A DNA stretch of 64,000 nucleotides from Tetraselmis striata (GCA_006384855.1 VCJN01001978.1:33369-97368), one strand, 5' to 3'. Counted from the stretch's first letter, positions 11,356 through 22,432 are shown. Notes: generated by a model from the letters alone, not told the origin. Program-made: numbers and translations.

Positions 11356-11918
11356 ATGTTAAAACTGTCTCGTAACCTGTTGCGAGCAAGGTCACCCCAG
11401 CCAGGTTGTTCAAGACCACCCCCGGCTCAACTCCCGTGTGTGATATTCTCATCCGTACGCCCGTGCGTTACCATGCCAGATGGAGAAGAACCCGTCGTTG
11501 AGCCGACGCTCGAGTCGCTACACGCAGACGTGAAGGGCTAGTCTACATTCTTGCGAGAGCTTGCTACTGCGATGGCCCAACTGACGGCTCGTGAGCGCGT
11601 TGTTGATGGAGAAGGAGCATATGTATGGTTCCGGTTCCGGGCAGCGCATCGCGGGACAGCCGACATGCAGCGGGGGAGCCGCAGAGCGCCGCGACTTGCT
11701 AGAGCTAGCCCAGAGCGGCCATGTCGGAGCAAAATCCGTGAGATAAAATTGACGAGGATGACTATACCTCGCGGTGCCAGAACTACTGCAAAGAGCAGAG
11801 TCTGGTTACGAGGCCGGTCAGGCGGGTGCCTGGGCTCTTCCCCCCGAGCACCGACCTGACGAACGAGTACCTCAAGCAGGATGACCGGCGTCTGCCGGCC
11901 TAGGAGGAGTATCTATGG

Positions 11919-12347
11919 ATGTCGTGTTTCGGCGCCCACATGGCCGCACTTTTCGTAGCTCTCGACGAGCTGCTGCCTTACGTCCCTGCTGCAAATCAGG
12001 ACTTCACCCCCTACCTCGCGAGAGCTCGGAACCATGCCGAAGCCATCGACAAGGCGTTTCGCTTTCGTTTGGCCTTCCTCTGGAGGCTTATTGAGGTTAA
12101 GCGTGTGCACGGTGACCAAGGTGTTCTGGACGTGCTGCGAGCTCAGCACTTTCAGCCTGCTTCTGAGCATCTGGGTTCCGCGATTTTTGGGGACCTCATG
12201 AGGGACTACGAGCGTAGCGTCTTCGAGGTGACTGTGGCCAGCAACGCCAAAGCATGCAACCGCCACTGCTCGGGTGGCGGCAACAGCTGCAGGTCGCGGA
12301 CGTGGACGAGGACGTGGCGGTGGACGCGGGCGTGGCCGCGAAGGTGA
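11919..12347 (+). CDS. Gag-like ORF of the YR element
   Basis: A 142-residue frame that is open upstream to 11913. Residues ~1-105 are helix-prone (AALFVALDELLPYVPAANQD, then AFRFRLAFLWRLIEVKRVHG). The end is Arg/Trp-rich and basic after a few Cys/His. A first ORF in a YR retroelement usually encodes the capsid-like protein, and a helical core with a basic tail fits, but no database-level motif such as a CCHC knuckle is clear. Short upstream frames at 11473-11541 and 11551-11859 may belong to the same broken gene. Confidence 0.4.
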   Translation: MSCFGAHMAALFVALDELLPYVPAANQDFTPYLARARNHAEAIDKAFRFRLAFLWRLIEVKRVHGDQGVLDVLRAQHFQPASEHLGSAIFGDLMRDYERSVFEVTVASNAKACNRHCSGGGNSCRSRTWTRTWRWTRAWPRR

Positions 12348-12988
12348 GCAAGAGTGACGGTGTGGGGCACCTTTCGTCGGAGCTGCTGGAGCCTTGCGAG
12401 GCCACCTTTCGGTGATCGCCGCAAAACGCACCCTTGCAGCTCAACGACGGGATGAGGGCCCTGTGTCTGGACCTGAACCCCCCCACCTTGCAGACTTCAT
12501 TTAGACCTTCCTCGGTGTGGCGCTTCTTACAGCTACAACCGAGTGCGGCTCAACCATCCGCACACTTGCACATGGCGGCTCAACCAACCGCCTCCCGTAC
12601 CATTCCATCACTGCGTCCGCCGATTGTTAAATTGCGTGTCACAACTGGTTCGCAACGACCAAGCTTCGCGCGTGTACATTACGCGCGTGACAGGCGCTAC
12701 GAGCGCGAAGTAAGGGCGCGCGGGGCGGCCCTCCTACCTTAACCTAGCCCCGCAAACCCGTACTGGTGCTACTGCAAACCCATCCAGCAATTACGGCCAG
12801 CCGCCGGGAATCTAACCGTTGCTGCCGAGTATTCTGCAAACAGTAGTCGCACCTCTGGAACTCTGTCGGTAAAACGACGCACTTACGTAATTGACGAGCC
12901 CGAAGCTGTCGCTCCTTGGGTTGCTTCACTGCGATCTCGACTGCATGATGCTTTCGGCTCAGACGAGCTAGGACAACGGACACTCGAC

Positions 12989-14034
12989 ATGCTCTCCAGC
13001 TCCCTCACCGCTCAGACACTCAAGAGCTACGCCGGCAGACTATCTCGGTTCTTGGAGTTCTGCCACGACTCCGAGAACATCAGCCCGCTGGAGGCGACCA
13101 CTGCTACTGTCCTCCGGTACGTCGCCTGGATTGGTAAGCGAGGGCACATTGGAGCTAAGTCACTGCAACCCTACCTGTCTGCAATCAACACGTTCTTCGA
13201 ACTGCACAACCTCAACACAATCGCCAAGGACGGCCTACACCTCACTTCGGCAAGGCGTGGGCTGATGCTGCGGCAGCGCCGTCTGGAAGTCGCCCCTTTG
13301 CGAGTTCCTCTGTCTGCTGATGCATGCGCATGTAGCCTACCGCTTCGTCACAAATGCCGAGCTGATTGTGTCTGCTCCCACCCCAGAGTACCAACACGAC
13401 TTCCGAGCCCTCGTGGCCTCGGTTGTCAACTTCATGTTCTTTGCTAAAGGACTTACTGGCGTCTCCTGCCGAGTGCGGGATGTGCATGTCGACGATTACA
13501 ACATTACCCTGCAGGTGTACCGCGAGAAAGGCCGCGCTGGCCGACGGGGACCCGATGACCTGCGCGTACTTCTCCTTCCGGCGCCAGAGCACCCCCGAGT
13601 TGCACGTCTCCTACACCACTTCATCGACACGATACAGTCTGTCCCCCCTGGTTACTATTGCCTTGGCTGAAACAAACTTCTGGGCGGTCACCCCGAGCGA
13701 GCAGTCACAACCTTGGACTGCCGCTACAATGTCGGACTGGCTGTCTACAACCGTCCGTCTTGTCGGTGCTGCCCCTCCCGCCGGCACTTCTTGGACCTCA
13801 CACAGCCTTCGCAAGGGAGCAGCATCTGCGGCCAACGCCATCGGAGTACCACTGTCCCACATTCGCTACCAAGGCGGCTGGGCCACTAACTCCGACGTCG
13901 TTCTGGACTACATCGACCCCAACGTTCTTCCTTCACCTGGCGCATGGTTCTTCTTTGGCCACATCGCCCCCCTCCGCTACTTCCAAGTCCAACATGACTC
14001 CGCACCGGTGGCCTTCCCGGTGCCTCCTTCATGA
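12989..14034 (+). pseudogene. Tyrosine recombinase of the YR element (two frameshifts)
   Basis: Three overlapping frames together describe one recombinase. Frame 12989-13250 carries the SAM-like core-binding domain (TLKSYAGRLSRFLEFC, then GHIGAKSLQPYLSAINTFF). Frame 13320-13670 carries the start of the catalytic domain. Frame ~13650-14034 carries the C-terminal part with HSLRKGAASAANAIGVP (H at 13801, R at 13810), a GGWA turn and the nucleophile Tyr in LDYIDP (TAC 13909-13911). The box-I arginine is not obvious: the matching stretch reads FFAKGLTG. Two frame changes, near 13250-13320 and 13650, mean it is inactive unless they are sequence errors. The enzyme would insert the circular cDNA of the element. 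Confidence 0.75.
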
Positions 14035-14092
14035 CCTGGCGCTACCCCTTTTCCGTCAATCCACCTACCGCTCTCTCCGTTCGCTCATAACT

Positions 14093-14118
14093 GGCAAAAC
14101 CAGACTCAACTTGAAATG
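14093..14118 (+). repeat. Repeat B1 of the YR element
   Basis: A 26 bp sequence identical to 14397-14422. Its last bases (ATG) overlap the first bases of A2. Confidence 0.85.
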
Positions 14119-14303
14119 ATCTAAACTAGTTTATGGGGTTTCCTCCCTTGACCTAACCGTTTTTCAGCTACAAGTGCTGCTCAGTGGTACGGGAGCTAGG
14201 CACATGTCGTTGCGCCCTTTTTGGGTGCAGCACGAGTAGACATAAACGCAGCCATAACAGCTGAGCCTGCCATCTTCCAGTTTTCGCTGCGTTCCACGCA
14301 GCG
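14116..14303 (+). repeat. Internal repeat A2 of the YR element
   Basis: A near-identical copy of A1 that starts exactly where B1 ends. Confidence 0.8.
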
Positions 14304-14396
14304 CCCCCCCTGACTCCGTTTTCCCTCCACGCTTTCGCTAAACCATCCTGCCAATTTCGGCTCTTGACCGTGTAAAACAGCATGCGCGACCTTTTT

Positions 14397-14422
14397 GGCA
14401 AAACCAGACTCAACTTGAAATG
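14397..14422 (+). repeat. Right terminal repeat B2 of the YR element
   Basis: An identical copy of B1. Element sequence ends at ATG, followed by unrelated TGCGATGTCG. Confidence 0.8.
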
Positions 14423-14579
14423 TGCGATGTCGAGTGCTTTTGATCGTTTGCTTTATGGGACGACATATATAGCGACCACTTTTCAGAGGTATTTTATTAC
14501 TTTTCAGAGCTGGTACCCGGTATATCAGGTACAATTAAAATACCTTAATCTCACCGGGCTTACGCGCGAGATGTCATAA

Positions 14580-15503
14580 GGCTGCATTTATATTTCATTT
14601 TCGGCCGTAACCGCAATAATCGTACGGGTACCCGGTACCAATTTACGGTTGCGGCTCGCGAAAAGTCGTAAACGCTTAACACGGAGTTGTATTATTGAGC
14701 CGTAACCGTAAACTGGCGGATTTGCGGCTCGAGGATATGCGGCTGGCCTCTCTGGTCGCAAATATCGCAATATTTACGACCGCCCTAAATATGGCTCACT
14801 GAGCCGTAAATCGAAGTAATACTTTACGCATAATATACATGTTCAGCGCAATGTGTAGGCCGGCCGCAAAGGCCAATCAAAGGGCCGTAGAGGCCAGGCG
14901 GCGCCCTGCTCGCTGCTCGGCCCGGCCCCAGCCCGAGCGCCAGGGCGTGCTGATGCTGGGCCCGTTTCAACGTTTGAACTACCAGGATTGAGGGGGTGCG
15001 GTCAAACGACACTGAACTGGCGCTCATTTGCCAGTCGCCCGCCCATATCGTGCAGTGTTGGGTGCTCATCAGGCTATCTACAACACTCCCAAGCGACTGC
15101 TCGCGATGGCCACCAATCCCCCCCCTCGCCCGCGCCGCCGCGGCCGCAAGCCCCGCTTCCATGCGCTACGGGCATGGATGACGACGACTTCTGGGCGGAC
15201 GAGGAGAACGAAGAGCATGTTGGGCCTGGAGGTTGGTTGGCTGACCGCGCCGTGCGGGGTATCGTAACAACCAGAGGACAGCGATCAGGAGGATCATAGA
15301 GGATGACGAGGACGGCGGCAACGAGGACGAAGGGGATGAGGACGAGGGCGAGGGCGACGAGGAAAATAACGGCGGATACTTAGATGTCACATTTCACGGT
15401 GCCGGCTGCACCGTAAACATGCCGAATTTGCGGTTCCTACGAGCATTTTAGTACCCGTACGAATATTTGCGACTACGGTTACGGCCGAAGATGAAATGCA
15501 GCC
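14580..15503. mobile_element. DNA element with ~55 bp terminal inverted repeats
   Basis: The left end (GGCTGCATTTATATTTCATT, continuing through CGGCCGTAACCG and CGTACGGGTAC) is matched in inverse by the right end at about 15450-15503, which reads GTACCCGTACG...CGGTTACGGCCG...AAATGCAGCC. The arms differ by a few small indels. I could not define a target-site duplication with confidence. It sits ~160 bp from the YR element. The ~925 bp length and one doubtful internal ORF suggest a non-autonomous copy. Confidence 0.65.
15106..15450 (+). CDS. Possible acidic ORF fragments inside the TIR element
   Basis: A basic stretch (PPRPRRRGRKPRFHALRA, from ATG 15106) is followed in another frame by DDDDFWADEENEEHVG, and then by a long Asp/Glu/Gly run up to about 15380 and GYLDVTFHGAGCTVNMPNL. 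No single frame joins them without splicing or frameshift. The basic-then-acidic pattern may be a decayed transposase part; nothing identifies a family. Confidence 0.2.
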
Positions 15504-16660
15504 TAACTGTTTACGTAAGCAGAGCGACTAGTAACTTTTCTTAATAAGTGCTTGAGTTAACTAACCCATGCGCATGGAAGAGCGACTCTATATGCGCGTA
15601 GATACTACTAAGGATTAATCCTTACAGGTACAGGTATTCAGCAAGCTGCCTGCCGTCGGTAGTACATTAGTACTCTTCCCCCGCCCGACTCTACTGGTGC
15701 TGTAAGCAGCTGTATTCCTGCAGCATGATATGAATTTCAATCATATTCTCCTCGCCCCATCGTTGCTAAGGCCCCAATAATGACCAATATCGGCTATGGC
15801 GCGCAACTTGCACGCCGACTCTGGAGCCGTAGCATGCACATGTGACGGATTGACGGGTTTGGTTATTTACGGCTGGGTTACAGATGGCTTTGATTACATC
15901 TGGCGGATCAGTGGGTTATCACTTAATTTATGGTTGCTGGATTCATCAGGAGTCGCTACGGCCAAAACTATAGGGAATTTGTTATTACACCTGATATCTG
16001 GGCAGTCCGAAATGACCGATGATCGGAGCGACCAAAACTACAATTACCCGTACTCGCACTTTTCCAGCAGGTACTGATAAATAACTGATTAAGAATGACG
16101 AATAGATGATCATCTATACATGGCCGGGTGAGGTGCATACAGTACATGTTATACTCGTACGGCGGCGTGGACATTAGTCGCTAAATGCGCCCATTTAGCA
16201 ATTGCAGCCGCCGGAGGCCTGGGATTGCTAAATGGCATATCACCCAACCCTATCAGTTCCGTGACTGGCTGTAGCGCTGTAGTAGTAATTTATTGTCGAG
16301 TGTTTACTTCACACTATGCACATGCAGATGCAAGTACCCGTACATGTATATTATTGAGTACATGCATAATACGGGCAGCTATGAGTCATGTGTTAATATA
16401 CTTATTGAGGAAAAGACATGCGGATACTACTGCTGCTGGTGTGTACGTACAGTATCTACATAATTAATACACATGTACTTAAGCCTGCTTATAATTGAGG
16501 GCTCATAGATAGGTACCCGCAGGTCAGTTCTCTTTGCGGTGCGCATTTGTTAAAGCCCTGATGTAACATTATAAATATTCATAGGTAGGGGTGCCTGCAT
16601 TCGTTTCTCGTACTACCCATACCCATACATCATGTGCCAATGCCGCTGACGATACGACAA
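15504..16660. other. AT-richer intergenic DNA, no supported gene
   Basis: It has many short stop-rich frames, several GTACCCGTAC-like words and no coding signal. No repeat ends were identified. Confidence 0.5.
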
Positions 16661-16699
16661 TAATTTAGTTCTTCGAAAATAATAATTTATTCAGCGACT

Positions 16700-16930
16700 A
16701 CCCTAGTCGCTATGGCCGGCGACTGGGCGAGCCTCCTGCTCGCGATGAATACAGCAACGGAGCGTAGGTACATTCCTTGTCCCCTCCGTTGAGCGGTCGT
16801 CTCGTATGCGAGAGGTCCCGGGATCGACTCCTGGCCGATGTATTCCGGCAATATCGTCCCGGCGTGTCCTGGGTTTACCCGGTTGATGCATTAGCCCTTC
16901 GGGGCTCGAATGAGGCAATGGTCCAAGGCC
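16700..16930 (-). repeat. SINE-like tRNA-related dispersed repeat
   Basis: It contains GGTTGATGCATTAG...CGGGGCTCGAATGAGGC (plus strand), which resembles a pol III B box (GGTTCGAATC). It also has a second B-box-like word, GGATCGACTCC, at about 16820, next to a TCTCG-TATG-CGAGA hairpin. The GTTTACC(C/T)GGTTGATGCATTAG block recurs inverted at about 27430-27485. It does not fold as a normal tRNA. Confidence 0.4.
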
Positions 16931-17074
16931 ATGTCATACCTACGACTGCAGTTGGCGCACGAGGTCGAGTGTTGGGGCGGCTTCGGCCAATGTCCCGGGG
17001 CGAACTTTTACCTTACAACGTAGCGACTACCCGTACCGCCAGCAGTAGTGGCGTTCCACGTGCCGAAGCGGTAG

Positions 17075-17465
17075 TCAAGAAAAGGGAGAAGGGAAAAAGT
17101 GAGGAGAAAGGAAGGAAACGGGAGGAGAAAAGGACGAAAAGGAGAGGAAAAGGACGAAAACAGGGAAAATGAAGGGCAATGGCGGGGGAAAGGGCGGAAA
17201 AAGGACGAGAAAGAGGGAAAGGGATATAGCAAGGGAGGGAATATATAGGGGAAAACAGTCTGGAAAGGAGGAACAACGAGGGAAAGACAAGGAGGAAGAA
17301 AAGAGGGAGAAGAGGGAAATGGAGGAAAAGAGAGGGAAAGGGATGGAGAAGAGGGAAAAGGGGGGGGGAGAGAGTGAAAGGGGGGACTGCTGGGGAGAGA
17401 CATGGATAATGGAGGGAAAACATCGGGAAATAGCTAGAGGGGGAAAGGGAGGAACAAGAGGGGAT
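17075..17465 (+). repeat. ~390 bp polypurine tract
   Basis: The plus strand is almost only G and A, in GGGAAA/GGAGAA/GGACGAAAA words. Pyrimidines are rare. The asymmetry could allow triplex (H-DNA) structures. The ORFs in it are compositional artefacts. Confidence 0.85.
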
Positions 17466-17469
17466 AAAA

Positions 17470-17880
17470 GCAACATGCCCGGGAGCTACCCTCATGCCAC
17501 CAACGTGGCAGCCCTTGAGGAGCGCCATGGAAGGCTTGCAAGCCCACACGGGGCGTCATCCATGCTGTTCCTACACCCCCCACAATGTCTTGGGGCATGC
17601 CTTTGGCTGCCTTATGTGTTGCCCTACTTGGTGGGTTTGGCACAGGTTTACGACCGGGCAGACTGTCTCGGTCCGTAGGATTTCGTGATTGGGGTGTCCA
17701 ATATAATTGCGGCCGCACAACTTATTCACACCACTTGCAGTGTGGCGGAGCGCCGCGCTCGAGGCGCGATCGCAAGAGCAACAATGCGACCAATATACCA
17801 ATTAATGTAGCTGGTGCCATGCCCGAACCTGCTATTGGCTACTGACGCCGAGAAAAAATGATGTGTCCGCGCCGGGGCGC
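17470..17880 (+). repeat. Diverged repeat copy 1 (partner at 19500-19870)
   Basis: The block GGGAGCT(A/G)CCC...CATGCCAC...CGTGGCAG...CTTGAGG and the downstream words GGTTTGGCACA, CGAGGCGC, AATTAATGTAG and GCCGAG occur in the same order in 19500-19870. It has no coding capacity. Confidence 0.55.
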
Positions 17881-18405
17881 CAGTACGGCAATTGTTTTGA
17901 GTAATATACGTCACAAAATACTTGAAAAATGAAAATTCTTTTAACTTTATTCCCGCTCAGTTTTTTGCGAAACTGGCAAGGTGTCTTACGTTGCAGCTGC
18001 TGCACGAAACCGCATAAGGTCCGAAAATGAAAGCGCGCAGCGTGCATCATCCCTCCAAAGGCATGGCATGTTGGGGTACGGTACTATTTTTGCATCAGTA
18101 ATACAATACACTACACGTGAGTCGTACGGGGGTTCATGACGCTCGTACAAGGGCGCTAGCATGCAGTCGCTAGCCCAGCCGCAGAAATCCGTGATAGGCC
18201 ATGTGACGGTGCCGTATAAGTTCATTTTCCCGCCGGTTATTCTCCCCCGGAAGTCGTAGCCTGCACGAGCGCTACGCTCCACCGGCTACGGCCAAGCGGC
18301 GAAGCTGCTCTGCCGTCGCGCTGTTGGGATCAGCCCCCGCCTTGAGCAACTGCCAGCGGTGTCCCCAAACATCCTCGGAGATCGGAGATGAAGGCGGGGA
18401 AAACA

Positions 18406-18443
18406 AGCCCCCCCTCCCCCCCCCCCCCCCCCCCCCCCCCCCC
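18406..18443 (+). repeat. Poly-C tract
   Basis: A long C run with a single interrupting T near its start, in non-coding DNA. Confidence 0.9.
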
Positions 18444-18660
18444 ACCTGCACCGCTGGCCGTATGCTCTCCGATCATGTGCATCACCTACACCGATGCCGG
18501 ATCGCCCGACGCGCGGTAGCCACCTGCCCACGATCCTGATCGAGTTCACCGCGCGCTCGAGGGCGGCTTCCTTACCCCGTGCACGGCTGCATTAATTACA
18601 GCCGCCACCATGCACGGCTGTGCCGAGTATTGCAATGCCCCCCGTACTACTGGGCGGATC

Positions 18661-19112
18661 GCACAGCATTTTTCGAACAGTCCTCGCGAGTAGGCTGCCC
18701 CCGACCGAGTCGTACATGCCCTTTCCCCCACAAGGCTGATCTCGGAGAGGCCGACGCACGGCCGCCATATGTCATACATGAATTGTTTTTAGCAGCCCTC
18801 CGTACATGGATGCTGCCCGGCGGCGCCAGCAGGCGCTACCGCGGGACTACGACGAGTGATACATGAGAAGCCCCCGGCAGCTAGGTCACACGATATATTT
18901 CGAACAACCCACGCAAGTAGATAGGCTGCCCCCGTCTGAGTCGTACATAACCCCTCCCTACCCGTAGGCAGTTTCTCAAAGAGGCCGACGCAAGAATGAG
19001 GTCGTACAAGAATTATTTTTGGCAGCCCCCGTGCATGGCTTCTGCCCAACGGAGCCCGCATGCATGCGCTACCGGGAATACGAGTATTATTTGAGAAGTC
19101 CCCCGTGGGGCT
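18661..19112 (+). repeat. Tandem repeat, two ~227 bp units
   Basis: Unit 1 (18661-18886) and unit 2 (about 18887-19112) share TTTCGAACA, TAGGCTGCCCCCG, GAGTCGTACAT, GAGGCCGACGCA, GAATT(G/A)TTTTT(A/G)GCAGCC, GCGCTACCG and GAGAAG, all in order. The units are clearly diverged. Confidence 0.65.
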
Positions 19113-19335
19113 CCCCGGTCGTCGCACTATCCGAGGATCAGCGACAACCGGCCACCCCGCTCAGCCCCCGCCTACCGCACCGAGCCCGGCACGGATCTTG
19201 GGGGTTACCAACGCCCATCATGTGGAGGTGGAGGTGGTGCCGCCATGGCTGCGGCACTCAGGATCCTCCGCTCCAGGATGGCGTTGGTGGTGCCGCCAGA
19301 TTTATAAAAATATTATATACGAACACAAACATTTC

Positions 19336-20060
19336 ATCACAAACACGATTTTGTTTACTTCGATTCTTGGAATGGCTACATCATGCGACACATTTAGTCG
19401 CAATACATATTGTTCTACAACATGCCAGGAAAACAAGGCGCCTACATAATATGGGAGAAGGGGGAGGGGGAAGGAAACCAGAAGGGAAAATAGCACCCCG
19501 GGACTCCGGGAGCTGCCCCCATGCCACCCGCGTGGCAGACAGCCTTTGAGGGCTACCTGTCATCGACAAAGGTGCGCGCCTGGGGTGCGACCATGTTCCT
19601 CCCACTGCGTTGGAACACGCCCTCGCTGCCCTGTGGGAGTGGTGATGGTGGGTTTGGCACATGTATAATTGGGCCGTACAGCTTATTACCCCACTTCCGA
19701 TATGGCCGCGGGTCGCGATCGAGGCGCATTCGAGAAAGCAACAGATTCCTTCTTCCATAGAGCACCAGTATGACTAATATATTAATGTAGTCACTAAGAC
19801 CCACTAGTGTGGAGTGGCGCGAGGCCTAAACCTGTTGTTGGGTGCAGATGCCGAGCAATTTGATGTATCCGTCGGCACTGGCATATTTTTGAAGTTAAAC
19901 ACGCGACTCGCAATACAGTAATGTTGTTGGAAACACAATTTCATTACACCCATGATTTCGTTATTTGGTATGGCTAGATGCGACACTTTTATTCCGTATA
20001 CTACGGATTGTTTTACGACATGCCATGAAAATATGACGCCTACGTAATGATGTATGAGCA
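19336..20060 (+). repeat. Diverged direct repeat, ~125 bp copies ~594 bp apart
   Basis: 19336-19462 and 19930-20058 share TTTCAT(C/T)AC...GATTTNGTT, GGNATGGCTA, ATGCGACAC, ATTGTT(C/T)TAC, ACATGCCA and the end GCGCCTAC(A/G)TAAT. Repeat copy 2 of the 17.5 kb family lies between them (19500-19870), so the region is a degenerate array. Confidence 0.55.
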
Positions 20061-20995
20061 CGATGTATGCATGCGCCGATGCGGTGCCAATGCACATGCT
20101 CAGTCTACTGCCGCCGCCGCTGCTGGTATAGTAGCATTGCCCATGCGCTGTCTGCTGCCCGTTCTCACACCCACTGCCGCTTCCCGTACGCATGGCGCCA
20201 TTAGTACCATTCCATGCTAGTAGCGTTGGTTACAGAGCACACCCCCGCTGCCGGACGCGCAAACGGACAGCGGCGGTAACAATAACACGTGGCCATATAG
20301 ACTATTGATCGTGCACGTTAGAGCCAGAATAGCACTTCACGACTAGTACATAGCCAAGCGCGACGCGGCATACTAGCAAGAGCAGCAACAACGGGGTGGC
20401 TACCGGTGTGATGCTGGGCGGCTGGGCCGGGTGATGGGGGTTGGGTGGGGGGGGGGGGGGGGGGGGGGGGGGTGGGGGCGTGCTATGTGACGCCTACCCC
20501 CGCCGCCGCCATGCTCGCAATGCCGGACGCGCATGTGCGGGCAGTAGCGGCGAAAATATACAAGGAAAATAAAACGGTTTATACATACATGTACCTTGAT
20601 GCTCGTATGTGTTTAACGCCGATTGCTGCTGTGTTGTGCCCGATGGTTTAGAAGCGAGTGACGAAATAGTATTGACTGTGTCCGGAATTTGTTCACGTTC
20701 CGGCCCAGAGCCTTTTGTGATTTGACATTAATCACAATTTAAATTGTGAATTCATTAGCTGTATAAACCAAAATATTATCTGGTTTATACGATGAACCGC
20801 GCCATAGATATACCGTCGCGCCCGGGATATTTTATTTTTTTTGCTACTACATGTACGTCGCGCCACGCACGACATTAGTTTCAGGCAACAAGCGTCAGCG
20901 CGATGGGCGGCAGTGGCGGCGGCGGCGGCGGCGCACGCGCCGTGATGGGGTTTAGGGGGATGCGGCGACGGAGGCGCCGGACTGGGCTCATCATA
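20061..20995. other. No supported gene; contains poly-G tract at 20447-20472
   Basis: It has short frames only and simple GCC/GGC runs near 20490 and 20910-20935. Nothing else was recognised. Confidence 0.5.
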
Positions 20996-21400
20996 GGTAT
21001 GCGGCGGAGATGATAGTATCATCGCGGCGGGCGGCGCAGCGGGGCCGGGGCGGGGATGCAGCTTCCGAACACCTCCATCGCCCGCCCCCCGCTACCCGAC
21101 CGCCGCCGCCCGCCATTTCCACCGCCGCCGTGCACATATATATAGGCCGCCACCTAAGACATCAGAGGTATGTGCGTGGCGGAGATGAGATTAGCGTCGC
21201 AGCGGGCGCAGCGGCCGGGGCGGGGATGCCGCTTCCGAGCACCACCATCGTCTGCCCCCCGCTACCCGACCGCCGCCCCCCGCCATTTCCACCGCCGCCG
21301 TGCACTTATATATAGGCCGCCCCTAAGACGTCGTAGGTATGTGGCGGAGATGAGATCAGCGTCGCGGCGGGCGCATATGCAGCTTCTGAGCACCACCATG
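20996..21400 (+). repeat. Tandem repeat, ~170 bp unit, 2.4 copies
   Basis: Units start at GGTATG near 20996, 21167 and 21336. Each has GGCGGAGATGA, CGGGCG, GATGC(A/C)GCTTC, CACC(A/T)CCAT and, except in the last, CGCTACCCGACCGCCGCC followed by the TATATATAGGCCGCC(A/C)CCTAAGAC segment. Confidence 0.75.
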
Positions 21401-21857
21401 GCGCTCCCCCCCCCCCCCCCGCGCGCCCCACCCGCGATTTCCGGGCAAAACTGGCCACCCTAGAATGGTACATTTACTCCAACCGGCCTTATGTGCACCC
21501 GTGTGTGCTTTAACTCCGCCCGCCGCCGCGCGGCCGTGCGCGATGGCTCCCGGCGGGATTCACGGCGTGCCTTAGGTTGTACGCGCCAGGGTGAGCTAGG
21601 GTCGTCTCTCAATTTTGGCCGTGGGATGCTGGGGATCGGACGGCGCGGGGCGGCGAGGCGAATATCATTGGGGCGGGCTGAACGCGACGGGCCATGAATG
21701 TGGCGTACGAGGAATTTCCCCGCGCGGGATCGGATGGCGCGGGCGCGGGCAAACAACGGACGAATACCGCCGGTGGGCGCTTATGGGTACATGCGTAGGC
21801 ATTTTGCCGACATCAGTGCTTTAACATATGCGCGCTGCAAAAAGAACTATATAAAGT

Positions 21858-22432
21858 ATATGATGAAAGCAACCGTGAAAGGTTGCTAGCAAAAGAGAGA
21901 CATAATAAGCCTGAAACCAAGGGTCAAGTAGGAGGCAAGGGAGCCAAGAACCAATGAAGAGCCAAGGGAGCCAGCAAGTCGCCAAGCTGCCAAAGAACTA
22001 AAGGGTTAACGGAAACAATGAATCCAAACAACGACCAGAAAGACTAGCAAAAGGAAACATGAAACCAATGGGGACCACCGCCCAGGGGTAGGCCATCAGC
22101 GGGCGAGTGCGCTTGCAACCGATGACCCGGGTCATAGCAACACATGCTTACGAGCGACGCGACGCATGCGCAGGTAGACCATCACGTGCCGCATGCGCCG
22201 CAGCGACCCCGCCAAGAACGTTGTGTGCATGTGCCATGTTGATGAGCAAGGAGAAACAACGGCGCCACGCAGACAAGAGATGGCCGATTTTCTGGCAAGT
22301 GTGCGCTCCACCAAGAAGGCATCAACGTGCGGGGCCAGCGAGCCGAACTCGGAGACGGCGAAGGGACAAAGCGAAGCATGCCGGCGGCGTTTCGGACACC
22401 CTAGTCATTCTTTTGGATTTTGTGGCGCTCTG
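21858..22432 (-). mobile_element. 3' fragment of RLE-type non-LTR retrotransposon
   Basis: The part 22130-22432 matches 59130-59455 closely: ATAGCAACACATG, CGCCAAGAACGTTGT and GTTGATGAGCAAGGAGAAAC are shared in order. The part 21880-22140 matches 50780-50957 (AGAGAGACATAA...AAGCCTGAAACCAAG, then GGTAGGC(C/T)ATCAGC and CAATGACCCGG(G/A)TCATA). In minus-strand sense this is the distal end of the element, truncated at its 5' side. Confidence 0.65.

Larger units (their letters stand above)
11166..14422 (+). mobile_element. YR retroelement with split direct repeats (PAT/Kangaroo/Ngaro-like), no RT
   Basis: The ~190 bp repeat A1 (11166-11355) recurs as A2 (14116-14303). The 26 bp repeat B (GGCAAAACCAGACTCAACTT...) occurs at 14093-14118 and 14397-14422. 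The order A1 - ORFs - B1 - A2 - B2 is the split-direct-repeat architecture of tyrosine-recombinase retroelements. ATG is present at the left end, across the B1/A2 junction and at the right end, as expected if a circle recombined at a three-base core. The interior encodes a Gag-like ORF and a tyrosine recombinase, but no reverse transcriptase or RNase H was found between 11356 and 12988. The architecture is seen directly; the class is known biology; loss of RT is an inference from absence. Confidence 0.78.

Noticed and set aside
12989-14034. Crypton DNA transposon as the identity of the recombinase element
   Set aside because: Cryptons lack split direct repeats; the A1/B1-A2-B2 structure fits YR retroelements better.
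16780-16835. Possible tRNA gene (B-box-like GGATCGACTCC next to a hairpin)
   Set aside because: The hairpin has a five-base stem and four-base loop instead of a seven-base anticodon loop, and no acceptor stem can be formed.
17008-17549. Ser/Pro/Phe- and Lys/Arg/Glu-rich ORFs
   Set aside because: Direct translation of the polypurine/polypyrimidine tract.
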